From Hyphomonadaceae bacterium (GTDB lineage Bacteria; Pseudomonadota; Alphaproteobacteria; Caulobacterales; Aquidulcibacteraceae), in NCBI GenBank assembly GCA_009773395.1, contig WRPI01000004.1, forward strand, positions 372,001 through 436,000: a DNA stretch of 64,000 bases, in the 5' to 3' direction. Numbering within the stretch: position 1 is the first letter of the stretch; each line of letters begins with the position of its first letter. Positions 8,261 to 17,868 of the stretch are shown here, in pieces. The position numbers and the translations under genes are program-made. The notes under the pieces were generated by a model. It did no database searches. It saw only the letters and a list, made by a program, of their open reading frames with translations, and was not told the DNA's origin.

Positions 8261-10165
8261 TCAATCTTGGCTTTCCTTATTGAGGTTGCGCCTGTCATGA
8301 ACCAATTGCTCCAATTTGCGAAATGCTTCGCTTTCATCGCCTTCCGCCATATGAGTAAACAAATGGGCATCAATTTCCAATGCATGTTTTTCCTGCAGTT
8401 TTTCCATTGCATTCAGCCAGTTTTGCGAAGCAATTTCAACCGCAACCCCTTTTTTTACAAATGGGTTAAAAGGACTTTTTTGCAAGACCTTGAGCAACTT
8501 AGCCGCAGATGTTGAATTATTATTGTTAAGATGGGTGTTAAGGGTCGAAAAATCAATGACTTCACTGGCATAATGCATGTTCAATATTGCATTACGAATT
8601 TCATCAAGTGCCGCATCACTAATTTCAAGTTTTGAAAATGCTTCATCACCGCTTTCCAATATTTCTGGCGATAATATAGTTGCAGCGACCAAATCACACA
8701 AAATCCGGGGCGGGTTTGATAATTTACTTTTTTTGCCAATTTGCGAGCCGGCATTATTCTTTATAATTTCTTTCAATTCATCGCTCGCCACCGCTTCTTT
8801 GAATTTACCAAAGCGTGATCTTGTTTGAGCTTGTAACGGGCTGCCAAAATCGCGACTTGCTTCAGGTGCGGGAAAGCGACCAAAAGCGTGGTTAAGGCGA
8901 TTCTTGATTTCAATTTGCACTTCGGATTTTAAGTCTAGATCTTTAATTTCATTGATTCGCGCACGAAGCCGTGATTTAAGCCCAGCCTTAGCTTGGGCAG
9001 TCTCCAAAGGCTCTTGGGCAAATTCAGTGTCAAAAAGAAACTTGGTAAAGTCTTGCGCGGCTTCTATGATTTGTTTGATTTGGGCAGGGCCAGAGGATTT
9101 TATTATGTCATCAGGATCCTGGCCTTTGGGCAGCAGCGCAATCGCCAAGCCGCGCAGGGCACCAAGCAATGGCAGCGCCCTATCAACCGCCCGTGCGGCG
9201 GCTCTTTGCCCCGCTTCATCGCCATCAAAGCACAAAACTGGCCTTGGGTGGGCGCGCCAAGCCAAATTTAATTGGTCCGCAGTTAAGGCCGTTCCCATTG
9301 GCGCGACAGCTGCAAACCCCGCAAGCTCAAGGGCAATAACGTCCATATAACCTTCAGCGATAATCAAAGGCGATTTTTTGGTTTTTGCACGTGCGCTTTT
9401 ATAGCGATAAAGCGTATAGCTTTTTGAAAATACTGAAGTTTCGGGGCCATTTAGATATTTTGGTTGGACGTCATCATTTAAGGTGCGCGCGCCAAATGAA
9501 ATTGTTTTGCCGGCGCCATCTTCAATTGCGAACATCAAACGACCGCGATACAAATCATATGGCGCACCACCATCTTCGGGCGCACGCAACAGCCCCGCAT
9601 CAAGCAAGTCTTCGACCAAATGCCCAGCAGCAGTTAAGCGATCTTTTAGCCAATTTCGTGAATTTGGTGAAACACCAATCCCAAACTCTGGCCAATGTTT
9701 GGAATCAATGCCGCGTTTTTGCAAATAATTGCGCGCTATTTTTCCTTCGTCTTTAATCAAGGCTTCTTCAAATAATTGACGCGCCGCCGCCAATGCCGCC
9801 ATAATTCGCGTGGTTTTGCCAGCTTTTTCAACCGAATCGCGGCTTAGTTTTGGCATTTCCAAACCCGCCGTTTGCGCCAATTGTTCAACCACTTCGGAAA
9901 AGCCAATATTTTGGGTTTTCATTACGAAATCAAATGCATTGCCATGTTCACCGCAACCAAAACAATGAAATTGCCCTTTGGATTCAACTGCATGGAACGA
10001 TGGCGATTTTTCGGAATGAAACGGGCAGCAAGCCCACATATCGCCGCGCGCGGGTTGTGATTTTCGCTTGTCCCAAGTCACTTTACGCCCGACAACATCA
10101 ATTATCGATGTGCGTTGCAAAACTTGATCTAAAAAGGCGCGGTCAAATTTGGACATTGACCGCAT
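8261..10165 (-). CDS. dnaG: DNA primase DnaG
   Basis: 634 residues. The N-terminal CHC2 zinc-binding domain is seen as 'CPFHSEKSPSF' and 'FHCFGCGEHG' (C-x2-H ... C-x2-C). The primase core has 'YLQKRGI' and 'FPN/GRLMFAI' elements, and the TOPRIM fold has 'IIAEGYMDVIAL' (catalytic Glu) and 'LCFDGDEAGQRAA' (DxD). The C-terminal part should bind the replicative helicase. It makes RNA primers at the replication fork. Start choice is open between the ATG at 10165 and one three codons further in; neither has a strong ribosome site. rpoD follows after 110 bases. Confidence 0.98.
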   Translation of the reverse strand: MRSMSKFDRAFLDQVLQRTSIIDVVGRKVTWDKRKSQPARGDMWACCPFHSEKSPSFHAVESKGQFHCFGCGEHGNAFDFVMKTQNIGFSEVVEQLAQTAGLEMPKLSRDSVEKAGKTTRIMAALAAARQLFEEALIKDEGKIARNYLQKRGIDSKHWPEFGIGVSPNSRNWLKDRLTAAGHLVEDLLDAGLLRAPEDGGAPYDLYRGRLMFAIEDGAGKTISFGARTLNDDVQPKYLNGPETSVFSKSYTLYRYKSARAKTKKSPLIIAEGYMDVIALELAGFAAVAPMGTALTADQLNLAWRAHPRPVLCFDGDEAGQRAAARAVDRALPLLGALRGLAIALLPKGQDPDDIIKSSGPAQIKQIIEAAQDFTKFLFDTEFAQEPLETAQAKAGLKSRLRARINEIKDLDLKSEVQIEIKNRLNHAFGRFPAPEASRDFGSPLQAQTRSRFGKFKEAVASDELKEIIKNNAGSQIGKKSKLSNPPRILCDLVAATILSPEILESGDEAFSKLEISDAALDEIRNAILNMHYASEVIDFSTLNTHLNNNNSTSAAKLLKVLQKSPFNPFVKKGVAVEIASQNWLNAMEKLQEKHALEIDAHLFTHMAEGDESEAFRKLEQLVHDRRNLNKESQD

Positions 10166-10212
10166 TTAATAGCGCAAGCCTAGTGATTGCAAACTTTCTA
10201 CTCATTAAGAGG

Positions 10213-11748
10213 CTATCGCGGCTTTGGCGCGGTGAAAATTGCCCATGCCACCAAAGCGCTGGCCATCAAGAACGGAACGATGGACACAATCGGCTTCCAC
10301 TGAAAAATAATTCCGAAAACGGCCCAACAAAGCGAAAGCGCAATTCCAAACAATATTGCGACAATAGATCTATCGGGGCGTTCCGCCATTTTGGGGCGTT
10401 TGGCGGGTCTTGGCCGATAAAATTCAACGGCAGCGGCACTAATGCAAGCCAAACTTCCGCCCAATATTATTGGTAAAATGGCACTTGGTGCGCGTAGCCC
10501 GACTAAGCCAGCAAATATTACGACTTCAATTATCCCTGGCATAACGGCGGCGAATAATTTAGCGCTTTGAATTGTGAATTGCTTTATCGGGCTTGATTGT
10601 AATAAGTCTGGTGCTTCTTCAACTGATGCCACCATCCACGCCAAACTCATTACCATTTGCGCTGACATAAATATTACCATAGGCGCACCCAAATAGCCTG
10701 CTATTTCGGGGGCTTTGTCCCATGATTTAACAATCGCAAATGCAACTGGAATAAGCCCAACCAAAGGAGCAGCGATTTGCGCGAAAGTTCGTGCATCGCG
10801 AAATATGCCGCGCCATTCTTTGAAAATAATAATTTTGAACAAATTGCCACTAAATACAAATGGCTTTTCCTTGGCATTTGCTCGGGGCGTGTTTTCGCTT
10901 TGCCCACGGATGATGGAAACATCGCGGGCGAAATCGCGGCCAGCGACCAAGTACGTGACTACATAAATTGTGCAGCCGATTGTGAAAATGGTCAATGCGG
11001 GAAGCCAATCACCAACCAATGCCCCGCCCCACCAAGCCAAAATTGGATTGAAAGCGGGCGCAGAATTAATAACTGCATCGGATATGTTTGAAGCAACCCC
11101 GATTTGGTAAAATGTAACGCCGGCGACCATACCGCCAAAACCGATTATTTGGCTTAAATTACGCCCTTTCCTTAGGCCGAATCTGGTCAAAAGTAGCCTT
11201 GCACACCAAAATGTTATCGCGGCTTCGCTTAATGCAATACCAAGTGCGGTTGGTAAATAAGAGAAATAAATTGGTGAAATTTCTATTGCGGCGCGCAAAA
11301 TGAAAATACTGGCAAACATTATATAGATAATGAACGCCCGCCAAACCGAAGTTAATAGCCTTGCAGCGACAATACGGGACGGGGGGATTGGTGCCGACAG
11401 TAATAAATCCAAATCATTCCGTTCGGTAAGTGTGCTATAAGCGGCAATAAGATTGATAAATATTCCAGAAATTGCAACTGTGAGCAATGGCCGAAACGCC
11501 ACGCTTCGTGCCACTCCCGCATCGCCGCTTTCTTGCAAAAGCGCAACCAAAGCTCCGCCACTGACGTAACAAATCGTCGCAAATAGCGCGAGGGCGATTA
11601 TTCGCCCGACAATGCCCCAAAAATTAAGCCCGATTTTTGCGTTGCGCAGCCCACGCCTGATTTGATAAGATGCAAGCCAAATCGCGGATCCGGGTTTGAA
11701 CAATTTGGACTTTGTGCCGCGCGCGAAACTAACTGCCATTTTGCTCAT
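10213..11748 (-). CDS. ABC transporter permease, large membrane subunit
   Basis: 511 residues with about ten to twelve hydrophobic segments from residue 45 onward, including two blocks near residues 45-110 and 400-510. 'LPIILGGSLACISAAAVEFYRPRPAKRPK' marks a basic cytoplasmic loop. The size and the 'LNARNDLDLLLSAPI'-like stretch after the second segment ('TERNDLDLLLSAPIPPSRI') resemble permeases of ABC-2-like exporters, in which this loop interacts with the ATPase. The start overlaps the end of the ATPase gene by 20 bases. The substrate is unknown. Confidence 0.82.
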   Translation of the reverse strand: MSKMAVSFARGTKSKLFKPGSAIWLASYQIRRGLRNAKIGLNFWGIVGRIIALALFATICYVSGGALVALLQESGDAGVARSVAFRPLLTVAISGIFINLIAAYSTLTERNDLDLLLSAPIPPSRIVAARLLTSVWRAFIIYIMFASIFILRAAIEISPIYFSYLPTALGIALSEAAITFWCARLLLTRFGLRKGRNLSQIIGFGGMVAGVTFYQIGVASNISDAVINSAPAFNPILAWWGGALVGDWLPALTIFTIGCTIYVVTYLVAGRDFARDVSIIRGQSENTPRANAKEKPFVFSGNLFKIIIFKEWRGIFRDARTFAQIAAPLVGLIPVAFAIVKSWDKAPEIAGYLGAPMVIFMSAQMVMSLAWMVASVEEAPDLLQSSPIKQFTIQSAKLFAAVMPGIIEVVIFAGLVGLRAPSAILPIILGGSLACISAAAVEFYRPRPAKRPKMAERPDRSIVAILFGIALSLCWAVFGIIFQWKPIVSIVPFLMASALVAWAIFTAPKPR

Positions 11749-12511
11749 CTGCCAATTTCAAAAATATGTCTTCTAAATTGGCATCCGCAGAATTAGTTTG
11801 TGAGCGCAATTGCGCCATATCGCCTTCGGCCAATAATTTGCCATTGTGAATTATGCCAATTCTTTGTGCCAAGCGTTCGGCAATTTCCATAATGTGGGTA
11901 GTTAGAATGATGGTTGCGCCCGCTTTGGCTTTTTGGGTTAATAGGTCTTTGAGGCTTCGCGCAACCGATGCGTCTAGCCCAGAAAAAGGTTCGTCCATCA
12001 ATAATAATCGTGGGTCGTGCAATAAAGCGCCCGCAATCGCGGTTTTTTGCTTCATGCCGCGCGAAAACCCTTCGCACCGCTTGTCTTTTACCGCCCATAA
12101 ATCAAACCAGCGCAATAATTCTTCACCATGCTTGGCTGCAAACATTGGGTCAATTTGCCAAAGCCCAGCGACAAATTCCAAATATTCAAATGGCGTAAGT
12201 TTATCATAGAGCAACGGCTCATCAGGTAGCCACGCCATAATCGCTTTTGCTGATAATGGCTGGGTCTGAATATTATGGCCAAAAATTTTAATTTCGCCAC
12301 TATCTGCCGCCAAAAGCCCAGCAATCATGCGCATTGTCGTGGTTTTACCAGCGCCATTCACCCCCAAAAAGGCATAAAATTCACCAGCTTTGAGTTCGAG
12401 GTTTAGATTGTCAACGGCTTTGATGTCGTTGAATGACTTGGATAAATTTGAAACTAAAAGCGCCGTTTCGTTTATTGGTGTTGATGGTATAATAATCAGA
12501 TTGCCCGCCAT
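11729..12511 (-). CDS. ABC transporter ATP-binding protein
   Basis: 260 residues. Walker A is 'GVNGAGKTTT' (about residues 54-63), the signature motif is the variant 'FSRGMKQK', and Walker B is 'RLLLMDEPFSGLD', followed by the H-loop 'TTHIMEIAE'. The CcmA/NodI-like class pairs with ABC-2-type permeases for export. It overlaps the permease gene by 20 bases and is the first gene of the pair. It hydrolyses ATP on the cytoplasmic face of the inner membrane. What it exports cannot be inferred from the neighbours. Confidence 0.93.
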   Translation of the reverse strand: MAGNLIIIPSTPINETALLVSNLSKSFNDIKAVDNLNLELKAGEFYAFLGVNGAGKTTTMRMIAGLLAADSGEIKIFGHNIQTQPLSAKAIMAWLPDEPLLYDKLTPFEYLEFVAGLWQIDPMFAAKHGEELLRWFDLWAVKDKRCEGFSRGMKQKTAIAGALLHDPRLLLMDEPFSGLDASVARSLKDLLTQKAKAGATIILTTHIMEIAERLAQRIGIIHNGKLLAEGDMAQLRSQTNSADANLEDIFLKLADEQNGS

Positions 12512-12572
12512 ATTGAATGAGATAAATCAATAAGCGGATAATGCTAAAATTAAGTTAGTTAATGGCGCTTGC

Positions 12573-13412
12573 TCAATTGCAAGTTCTTGATTGTTCCGCA
12601 CCATAGGTTGCCGCGCCTTGGGCAGCAGCGGTTCCGCCGCTATAGCCACGTGCCAACATACCAAGTGCCGAGCCAAGTGCTCGACCAGTTGCTTGTGAAC
12701 TTCTTTGTTGCGCGCAAGTTTGGGTTTGAGTGTTGTTTGGCGGCGGTTGGGGCGCATTGGCAGGCGTCGCCGTTGGCAGAGCAGAATTATTGTTGGTTTG
12801 GGTGTTGGTGGTAACTGGGTTACTGCTGCTGGCAGGTGCCGCCTGTGCGACGGCGCGTGGCTCGCCGCGACCCAATGCCGCCCAGCTTGCTTCGCCCATA
12901 CTAACAATTTTAATATAGACACATGGCTGGCCATTCCCGTCTTCGTCATCAATAGTTGCAGTGCAGCCGTAACCACCAGTTCTGTCACTAATTACAATCC
13001 GCTGTTTTGGGTTGCCGTCGCGCGCTAATTCAATTGTCGTCATTGTGGTGCCAGTACGTGAAAGTTCTTCGCGCGGTGGGGCGGCGCTATCGGCAAATCT
13101 TGAAAAATGGGTGACAACCTGGCCGTAATCGGCGCTGCGTGTAAAATACTCAACTGCATAAACTCTCGGGGCTTGGCCTCGGACATTAGCCGAGTAAAAT
13201 GTCGCCATATTCTCAGCTGAAGTGTCAATGCGCAAAGTTGCGCCTGGAAATGGATCCACACCCAATTCAGCTTTTGTTGGTGCGCGACGCCGAAATGCGG
13301 CCTTATATTGCGCTTCAAGGACATCATCAGAAACCGCGTCAGCAAGCGCGTAAGTCGGCAAACTAAGGGCTAAAATGGAAATGAAAATGGCAGTGAATTT
13401 ACGGGCAATCAT
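12573..13412 (-). CDS. Exported protein of unknown function with Asn/Pro/Gln-rich linker
   Basis: 279 residues from the ATG at 13412, which has a GGAGG ribosome site 6 bases upstream. A signal peptide ends near 'LPTYALA'. The first 165 mature residues form a folded domain with two cysteines in 'GGYGCTATIDDEDGNGQPCV'. A low-complexity linker of N, T, P and Q follows, then a Gly/Ala-rich tail ('GSALGMLARGYSGGTAAAQG') that could insert in a membrane. I do not recognise the family. It stands alone between the ABC operon and a methyltransferase. It is probably periplasmic or outer-membrane associated. Confidence 0.65.
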   Translation of the reverse strand: MIARKFTAIFISILALSLPTYALADAVSDDVLEAQYKAAFRRRAPTKAELGVDPFPGATLRIDTSAENMATFYSANVRGQAPRVYAVEYFTRSADYGQVVTHFSRFADSAAPPREELSRTGTTMTTIELARDGNPKQRIVISDRTGGYGCTATIDDEDGNGQPCVYIKIVSMGEASWAALGRGEPRAVAQAAPASSSNPVTTNTQTNNNSALPTATPANAPQPPPNNTQTQTCAQQRSSQATGRALGSALGMLARGYSGGTAAAQGAATYGAEQSRTCN

Positions 13413-13466
13413 GTTGGCCTCCATTAGCATAATACTACTAGAAGATGTCCGAATGGCAACAATAAA

Positions 13467-14093
13467 TTATTGATTTCCTGCTTTTTCAAACCACGCAATA
13501 AAATGCAATTTGGCATCAAAAATCAGGCTGAATGGCATAGGGTAAATTTTCAAATCATCGTCCCAATGGGTTATTTTGAGGCCCGCTTCCAAAATCGCTC
13601 TGTCCCATTGCGCACGATTATAATAATTATAAATAAGGCGCACATTATGGCCCTTATTTCCAACCCAATCCATAAAACCAAGAATTGGTTCGGCCAGAAA
13701 GCCTTGAACCAAATGGTCTTTGATAATAACGCCATGCTTTGCCACGCGGGCGGCTTCTTTCAAAACTGCGGCGGGGTTTGGGGTGTGGTGCAATACGTCG
13801 GCAATGGTGACATAATCAAAATGATTATCGGCAAATGGTATGGTATCGCCATCATATTCAATCATCGGAATAAGGGTATTGGGGCGAATTAAGATGTCCA
13901 CACCAGTTATTTCAAGCTCGGGCCGCAAATCCATAATTCTGCGCGCGATTGTGCCGGAACCAGACCCCAAATCCAAAATCTTCGCGGGGCCAACGGGGAT
14001 TGTATTGATGAAATGCGTAGTCAAAACTTCAACGCGGCGGCCAAATACTGCCTTGTGATGAATTGAATTAAGTGCGGATTTGAAGTTAGACAT
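13467..14093 (-). CDS. SAM-dependent methyltransferase, class I
   Basis: 208 residues. Motif I is 'ILDLGSGSGTIARRI' (about residues 38-52), followed by an acidic strand end 'ITGVDI' and motif 'IPFADNHFDYVTIADVLHH', the pattern of Methyltransf_11. The C-terminal half has no family I recognise. The gene starts 3 bases after the stop of a GtrA-like membrane protein, so they form one unit. GtrA proteins help flip polyprenyl-linked sugars, so the methyltransferase may act on a surface glycan or its lipid carrier; this is inference from neighbours only. Confidence 0.85.
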   Translation of the reverse strand: MSNFKSALNSIHHKAVFGRRVEVLTTHFINTIPVGPAKILDLGSGSGTIARRIMDLRPELEITGVDILIRPNTLIPMIEYDGDTIPFADNHFDYVTIADVLHHTPNPAAVLKEAARVAKHGVIIKDHLVQGFLAEPILGFMDWVGNKGHNVRLIYNYYNRAQWDRAILEAGLKITHWDDDLKIYPMPFSLIFDAKLHFIAWFEKAGNQ

Positions 14094-14096
14094 TTA

Positions 14097-14504
14097 TTAT
14101 TCCCGAAACACCCATAATTTTAGAAAAACAAAACTGGCGATTGACGTTAAAATTATCGCCAAAAATGAGCCATAAAGGTGCGGTAGTTGCCAAATATTAA
14201 ACGCCAATGCCGCAAACCCGAAATTTAGCACCAATGCAATAATTTGGGTCAGCAAATATCGCGGCAAAGCTATTTTGTGGGCAGCTTTGCTGTTGAATGC
14301 GAATTTGCGTTGCAGCCAATAAACTGGAAAAATGAAAAGCGAATAAGTTATTACGCTTACAATTGGTTTTGGCCAAAATTCTAAATAACTTAGCGCCACG
14401 ACATTCACAAATGGGTAAATAATGGCCGCCCCACCGCCAATCGCGCCAAACGCCCAAAGCGGGCGAAAAATTGCAATGATTTTTTGTTTTAAGGTCGATG
14501 GCAT
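14097..14504 (-). CDS. GtrA-like membrane protein
   Basis: 135 residues with four hydrophobic segments (about residues 15-35, 40-58, 80-100, 110-130). The pattern 'FGAIGGGAAIIYPFVNVVALSYL ... FWPKPIVSVITYSLFIFPVYWLQRKFAF' matches the GtrA family, in which the R-K-F-x-F after the second or third helix is conserved. GtrA proteins take part in translocating undecaprenyl-phosphate-linked sugars for cell-surface polysaccharide. It is the first gene of a two-gene unit with the methyltransferase. Confidence 0.8.
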   Translation of the reverse strand: MPSTLKQKIIAIFRPLWAFGAIGGGAAIIYPFVNVVALSYLEFWPKPIVSVITYSLFIFPVYWLQRKFAFNSKAAHKIALPRYLLTQIIALVLNFGFAALAFNIWQLPHLYGSFLAIILTSIASFVFLKLWVFRE

Positions 14505-14544
14505 TGGTGTGGTTCTTTAAGAAAATTGAGGTAATGGGCCAATT

Positions 14545-15027
14545 TCAAATATTTTCCAACATATATTCAGCCGCCGAAACTTTATATTCGCCGCCTTTTT
14601 CCACAAACAAATGGGTGACGATACCATCATCAACCACCATTCCATAGCGTTGTGATCTTATCCCCATGCCAAAAGCCGAGCCATCGAAATCAAGGCCAAT
14701 TGCTTTGGCAAAATTTGCGCTGCCGTCTGCCAACATTATTATTTCGCCCTTTATGCCTTGATCTTTTGCCCATGCGCCCATGACGAAAACGTCATTCACT
14801 GCAGTGCAGGCAATTGCGTCAATGCCTTTTGCTTTAAGTTCTGGCAATTTTTCAATATAGCTCGGCAAATGCCGCGCCGAGCATGTTGGCGTGAAGGCGC
14901 CTGGCAAGGCGAATAGCGCGACTTTTTTGCCACCAAATATTTCTTGGGTTGTTGCTGGCTTGGGGCCATCAATTGTCGGTATCATGAATTTAGAATCAGG
15001 CAATTTATCGCCAATTTTTATAGTCAT
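14545..15027 (-). CDS. Peroxiredoxin, Prx5/type II-like
   Basis: 160 residues of the AhpC/TSA superfamily in the atypical Prx5 group. The peroxidatic cysteine is in 'PGAFTPTCSARHLPSY' (about residue 49), and the catalytic arginine is in 'IRSQRYGMVVDDG'. The enzyme reduces hydrogen peroxide and alkyl peroxides with thiol or glutaredoxin donors. The ribosome site and ATG are ordinary. It is divergent from the yqgE-type gene, with about 150 bases between them that hold both promoters; no operator stands out there. Confidence 0.93.
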   Translation of the reverse strand: MTIKIGDKLPDSKFMIPTIDGPKPATTQEIFGGKKVALFALPGAFTPTCSARHLPSYIEKLPELKAKGIDAIACTAVNDVFVMGAWAKDQGIKGEIIMLADGSANFAKAIGLDFDGSAFGMGIRSQRYGMVVDDGIVTHLFVEKGGEYKVSAAEYMLENI

Positions 15028-15177
15028 CTTTTTTCCTCAATTGCGCGCAACAATATGTTCGGCGGTGTTTTCATAAAGTAATATAGTGTGGTTTGGCCAA
15101 AACTAAACCCATGCTCTTGCCAAATTTACGAAATAGGTGAAGATGCCAAATTGAGGCGCAATTTAAGGACGTGAAAA

Positions 15178-15738
15178 TTGTCTGACTTTTTTACAGGCCG
15201 CATTTTGATTGCTGCACCCAATATGGAGGATCCAAGGTTCAAGCATGCGATTATTTTGGTGTGTGACCATGACGAAGAACATGCATTGGGCATTGTCATA
15301 AATCGAATTATCCCCAATTTAACTTTGCCGCATTTTTTTGAACAAATCGGAATTGAAAACGCGCAATTTGCGCCAAAGCAACCGATTCTTGAAGGTGGGC
15401 CCTGCCAGCAGGAACGCGGCTTTGTTGTGCATTCAGATGAATGGAATGAAAGCAGCACAATAAGCATTGGTTTTGGCCTAGCGCTTACTGTCACCAAGGA
15501 AATATTCAGCGCCGTTGTTGACGGCAAAACACCATGCAAAATGATTGTCGCGCTCGGTTATGCCGGCTGGGGCCCGGGGCAACTGGAAAGCGAAATTGTG
15601 CAAAATGCTTGGATTGTCGGTGATGCTAGTTCTGAGCTCATTTTCAATACCACCGATATTTCGGCAAAATGGCAGCAAAGTTTGCAAGCAATGGGAATTG
15701 ACCCAAGGCGCCTTTCACCTTTTGCCGGCAATGCGTGA
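15178..15738 (+). CDS. YqgE/AlgH family protein
   Basis: 186 residues. 'FFTGRILIAAPNMEDPRFKHAIILVCDHDEEHALGIVIN' contains the family's F-L/I-A-x-P-x-M-x-D-P-x-F motif, and 'GYAGWGPGQLESEI' is the second conserved block. The function is not settled, although members affect alginate and other regulation. The start is a TTG at 15178 with AAGGA 9 bases upstream; an in-frame stop just before it excludes an earlier start, and the next ATG would cut off the conserved N-terminus. It overlaps nothing and lies 15 bases before the N6-methyltransferase. Confidence 0.9.
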   Translation: MSDFFTGRILIAAPNMEDPRFKHAIILVCDHDEEHALGIVINRIIPNLTLPHFFEQIGIENAQFAPKQPILEGGPCQQERGFVVHSDEWNESSTISIGFGLALTVTKEIFSAVVDGKTPCKMIVALGYAGWGPGQLESEIVQNAWIVGDASSELIFNTTDISAKWQQSLQAMGIDPRRLSPFAGNA

Positions 15739-15753
15739 TTTAGCCTAAAGACG

Positions 15754-17370
15754 ATGCGCGACGAAAACATAAGTTACGACGAAATTATCCATGAACTAAA
15801 TATATCCAAGGCGACTTTGCGCAATTGGGTGAAATTAGGCCATCTTAAAACAACCAGTAAAAATAATATTGAGCGCGCGAGTTTTGAAAAATTTCGAGGC
15901 GAAGTCATCGGTAATGGCAAGCTTGTTGCGCGGGCCAATAAAACCCAACAATCACGTTCCTTGGTTTCTCAATTCAAACTGCCCGCATGGGAGGTTTTGA
16001 TTGCGCTGTCTTCGGACGCTCTCACCCAATTGGCACTACAATATGAAGCAGAACTTGCTCATAACCAGCGCAATATTAAAGGCGTTTATTACACACCGCA
16101 GAGCATAGCACGCGAAACGCTGGCGGGGTTAGGCGAACTTGGTGGAAAAACCTTCCTTGATCCTTGTTGCGGCATTGGCAATTTTTTGCTTGCCGCAATT
16201 GATGCTGGGTTTTCGCCAGCCGATATTTATGGCTTTGACATTGATACGGACGCGCTTTTGATTGCAAAAGCACGGGTTTTCAAGAAATCTGGGCTTATTT
16301 TGGAAAATATTCAGTATGTTGATTATTTGCAAAGCTCGCCGCCTATTCCTGCCAATCCCGATTATATTTTCACCAATCCGCCTTGGGGTGTCAAAATGCC
16401 AGCCAAGGAAAAGGCGCGGCTTGCCAAAAAATATGGCCTGCCAAAAAGCGCTGATTCAAGCGCGATTTTTGCGGCTGCGATTTTGGAGCATCTGAATGAA
16501 AATGGCACGGCGGGGCTTTTATTGCCTGAGGCATTTTTCAATATTGCGGCCTATCGCGAAGTGCGAAGGAAGATACTCGGCAATAAAATCGTTGCAATCA
16601 AAGATTATGGACGCGCTTTCGCTGGCCTCCTAACCAAAGCGCAAGCGATTGTTTTTTCCAAACAAGCGCCAGAAAAAGACAACCAAATTACGTGCGATTT
16701 TGACGGCGTAAACTACAGGCGAAACCAAAACGATTTTGCCAATAATCCCAATCAAATTTTTAATTTTTATTGCAATGAAAAAGATGTCAAAATTATCAAG
16801 CATTTATTTGGGCAGCCCCACAAAACTTTGGCCAGCACTGCCAAATGGGCCTTGGGAATTGTTACTGGTGACAATAAAACCCATATTTTGAACGCACCAA
16901 TTGAGGGCGCAGTGCCGATTTATCGTGGTAATGATATTACGCCAAATGGCATCATTGAGCCCTCAAATTGGATTGAGCCGAACTTCGAAAAGCTTCAACA
17001 AACAGCGCCAGTTGCGATTTACAACTCGAACGAAAAAATCGCATACCGCTTCATTTCAAGCAATCTTTGCTTTGGGTATGATGATGCCAAAAGGTTATTT
17101 TTGAACAGCGCGAACATACTTATTCCCGATCCAAAACTTGGAATAAGCACAGCAAATTTAACGAAACTACTAAATACAAAATTACTGGGTTGGATATTTG
17201 CCAAAATCTTCAATACGCCAAAAATCTTGCGCGGCGATTTGGAATCATTGCCTCTGTTTATAGAACAATTTGTGGTGGCAGGATTTGAAGAAAATGAGGC
17301 GTTTTATGATGCTTTGGGGGTGATTATCGATGGGAATGGTGGGTATGAAATAGCTGCAATTTTTAATTAA
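15754..17370 (+). CDS. N6-adenine DNA methyltransferase with N-terminal HTH
   Basis: 538 residues. An N-terminal helix-turn-helix is visible ('YDEIIHELNISKATLRNWVKLGHLK', MerR/excisionase-like, residues 7-30). The N6-MTase core follows: 'GVYYTPQSIARE', motif I 'FLDPCCGIGNFLLAAI' (about residue 130) and catalytic motif IV 'FTNPPWGV' (about 208). The C-terminal region resembles TaqI-like specificity domains. It methylates adenine in DNA. No matching endonuclease is adjacent, so it is either orphan or carries recognition itself. It shares a direction with yqgE and lies next to the cytosine R-M genes, marking an acquired region. Confidence 0.88.
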   Translation: MRDENISYDEIIHELNISKATLRNWVKLGHLKTTSKNNIERASFEKFRGEVIGNGKLVARANKTQQSRSLVSQFKLPAWEVLIALSSDALTQLALQYEAELAHNQRNIKGVYYTPQSIARETLAGLGELGGKTFLDPCCGIGNFLLAAIDAGFSPADIYGFDIDTDALLIAKARVFKKSGLILENIQYVDYLQSSPPIPANPDYIFTNPPWGVKMPAKEKARLAKKYGLPKSADSSAIFAAAILEHLNENGTAGLLLPEAFFNIAAYREVRRKILGNKIVAIKDYGRAFAGLLTKAQAIVFSKQAPEKDNQITCDFDGVNYRRNQNDFANNPNQIFNFYCNEKDVKIIKHLFGQPHKTLASTAKWALGIVTGDNKTHILNAPIEGAVPIYRGNDITPNGIIEPSNWIEPNFEKLQQTAPVAIYNSNEKIAYRFISSNLCFGYDDAKRLFLNSANILIPDPKLGISTANLTKLLNTKLLGWIFAKIFNTPKILRGDLESLPLFIEQFVVAGFEENEAFYDALGVIIDGNGGYEIAAIFN

Positions 17371-17440
17371 AATTATGGACAAAAAATACCTATAATGGTA
17401 GAATCATAACATTGAATTTTCGTATTTTTGGAGCTCTAAA

Positions 17441-17692
17441 ATGTCCATTATTGTTGATATTGCCGACCGAATGTATGACTATACAGATGAAGAAGTCGCC
17501 GCGGAAGCAGTTGAGGCTTTTCAGTATGATTACAACTTAAGTGACAATGAAGTGTTTGAAATTTGGGAAAGTAATAAAGGCTCATTATTTTTGGAACTAC
17601 GAGATCGTATAACCGACGCTGTTGATGCAAATGGCAGCTTCAAGCGTGCGCAAGAAACGGTTCCTTGTGGTGTGAGTTTGGTTGTTAGTTAG
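17441..17692 (+). CDS. Small acidic protein of unknown function
   Basis: 83 residues, strongly acidic in the middle ('DYTDEEVAAEAVEAFQYDYN'), with a GGAG ribosome site 7 bases before the ATG. I do not recognise it. It lies between the N6-methyltransferase and the cytosine methyltransferase, on the same strand and in the AT-rich segment. It could be an accessory to either, or a DNA-mimic-type antirestriction factor given its charge; the latter is speculation from composition. Confidence 0.5.
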   Translation: MSIIVDIADRMYDYTDEEVAAEAVEAFQYDYNLSDNEVFEIWESNKGSLFLELRDRITDAVDANGSFKRAQETVPCGVSLVVS

Positions 17693-17868
17693 CCATTTTG
17701 CGCCATTGCTGTTTTGTTGGTATTGTCAAAAAGGGCGAGTTGCAGTTATGTTCTTGGCAAAGATTGCAATGGAAAAATAAAGGTGGCGGCAAAATCTATT
17801 CGCAAAGAGAAGTAATAAATTGTTTTTCTTTCGATTTTTGTTGCTGCAGTAGTCAGGCCTAGATTAAA

